A stretch of DNA of 64,000 nucleotides from Siderastrea radians (Eukaryota; Cnidaria; Anthozoa; Scleractinia; Rhizangiidae). Numbering within the stretch: the stretch's first letter is position 1. The stretch covers positions 56,856,074-56,920,073 of the forward strand of contig OZ024889.1 of NCBI GenBank assembly GCA_964017195.1, read 5' to 3'. The DNA itself is not shown here. Below are more notes on the stretch, generated by a model. The model saw only the letters and a program-made list of their open reading frames with translations. It had not been told where the DNA came from and did not search any database.

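Overview
The window is animal nuclear DNA, AT-rich and full of short introns and transposon debris. The host gene and the mix of mobile elements (Penelope-like, Ty3/Gypsy, tRNA-derived SINEs, many foldback MITEs, a Rep-type element) fit an anthozoan cnidarian, most likely a stony coral. The species cannot be fixed from the sequence, and the coral assignment is inference.

One host gene fills the window. It is on the minus strand and encodes VPS13 (VPS13A/C type), a very large bridge-like lipid-transfer protein. I assembled 45 exons by splice signals and reading phase. They join into one open frame of about 1,417 codons, from just inside the N-terminal chorein region (right edge) to a point well before the middle of the protein (left edge). 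The start codon lies off the right edge, and the C-terminal half (VAB, APT1, ATG2-C/PH regions) off the left edge. Two neighbouring exons (18249-18382 and 17977-18066) are tandem duplicates. Both encode an acidic tract followed by an FFAT-like MF-x-x-P-P-E peptide, where VPS13A/C carry their VAP-binding FFAT motif.

Everything else is intronic. From low to high coordinates: a 608-bp foldback with hammerhead-like cores (2916-3523); a poly-G MITE (6091-6540); a 2.2-kb terminal-inverted-repeat element carrying a 51-bp minisatellite (8458-10677); and a composite at 12428-16572. In that composite an intact 485-codon Rep protein (HUH endonuclease plus superfamily-3 helicase), an iteron-bearing hairpin, a Tc1/mariner transposase tail and a foldback lie between two 0.74-0.78-kb direct repeats. 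Then come pogo-like MITEs (22.8-23.3 kb, 29.6-30.1 kb), a LINE remnant (24.3-24.6 kb), a TTAA-flanked foldback (31072-31780), a decayed Gypsy relic with a minisatellite (36.4-38.0 kb), and an inverted pair of Penelope-like fragments with hammerhead motifs, interrupted by a 1.1-kb element (41669-43756).

The largest intron (46.6-56.6 kb) is a nest. A minisatellite was split by a TTAA-flanked element, which was later split by an intact Ty3/Gypsy retrotransposon with identical 130-bp LTRs and a 5-bp target duplication. Two MITEs built of GGATCC palindromes stand on either side of the nest. The right end (57-63 kb) holds more foldbacks and G-rich elements, one carrying a short open reading frame.

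The best candidate for something undescribed is the Rep/iteron/direct-repeat composite; next is the duplicated FFAT-like exon pair in VPS13. All exon calls rest on splice signals, phase continuity and recognised VPS13 sequence; no search or transcript data were available.
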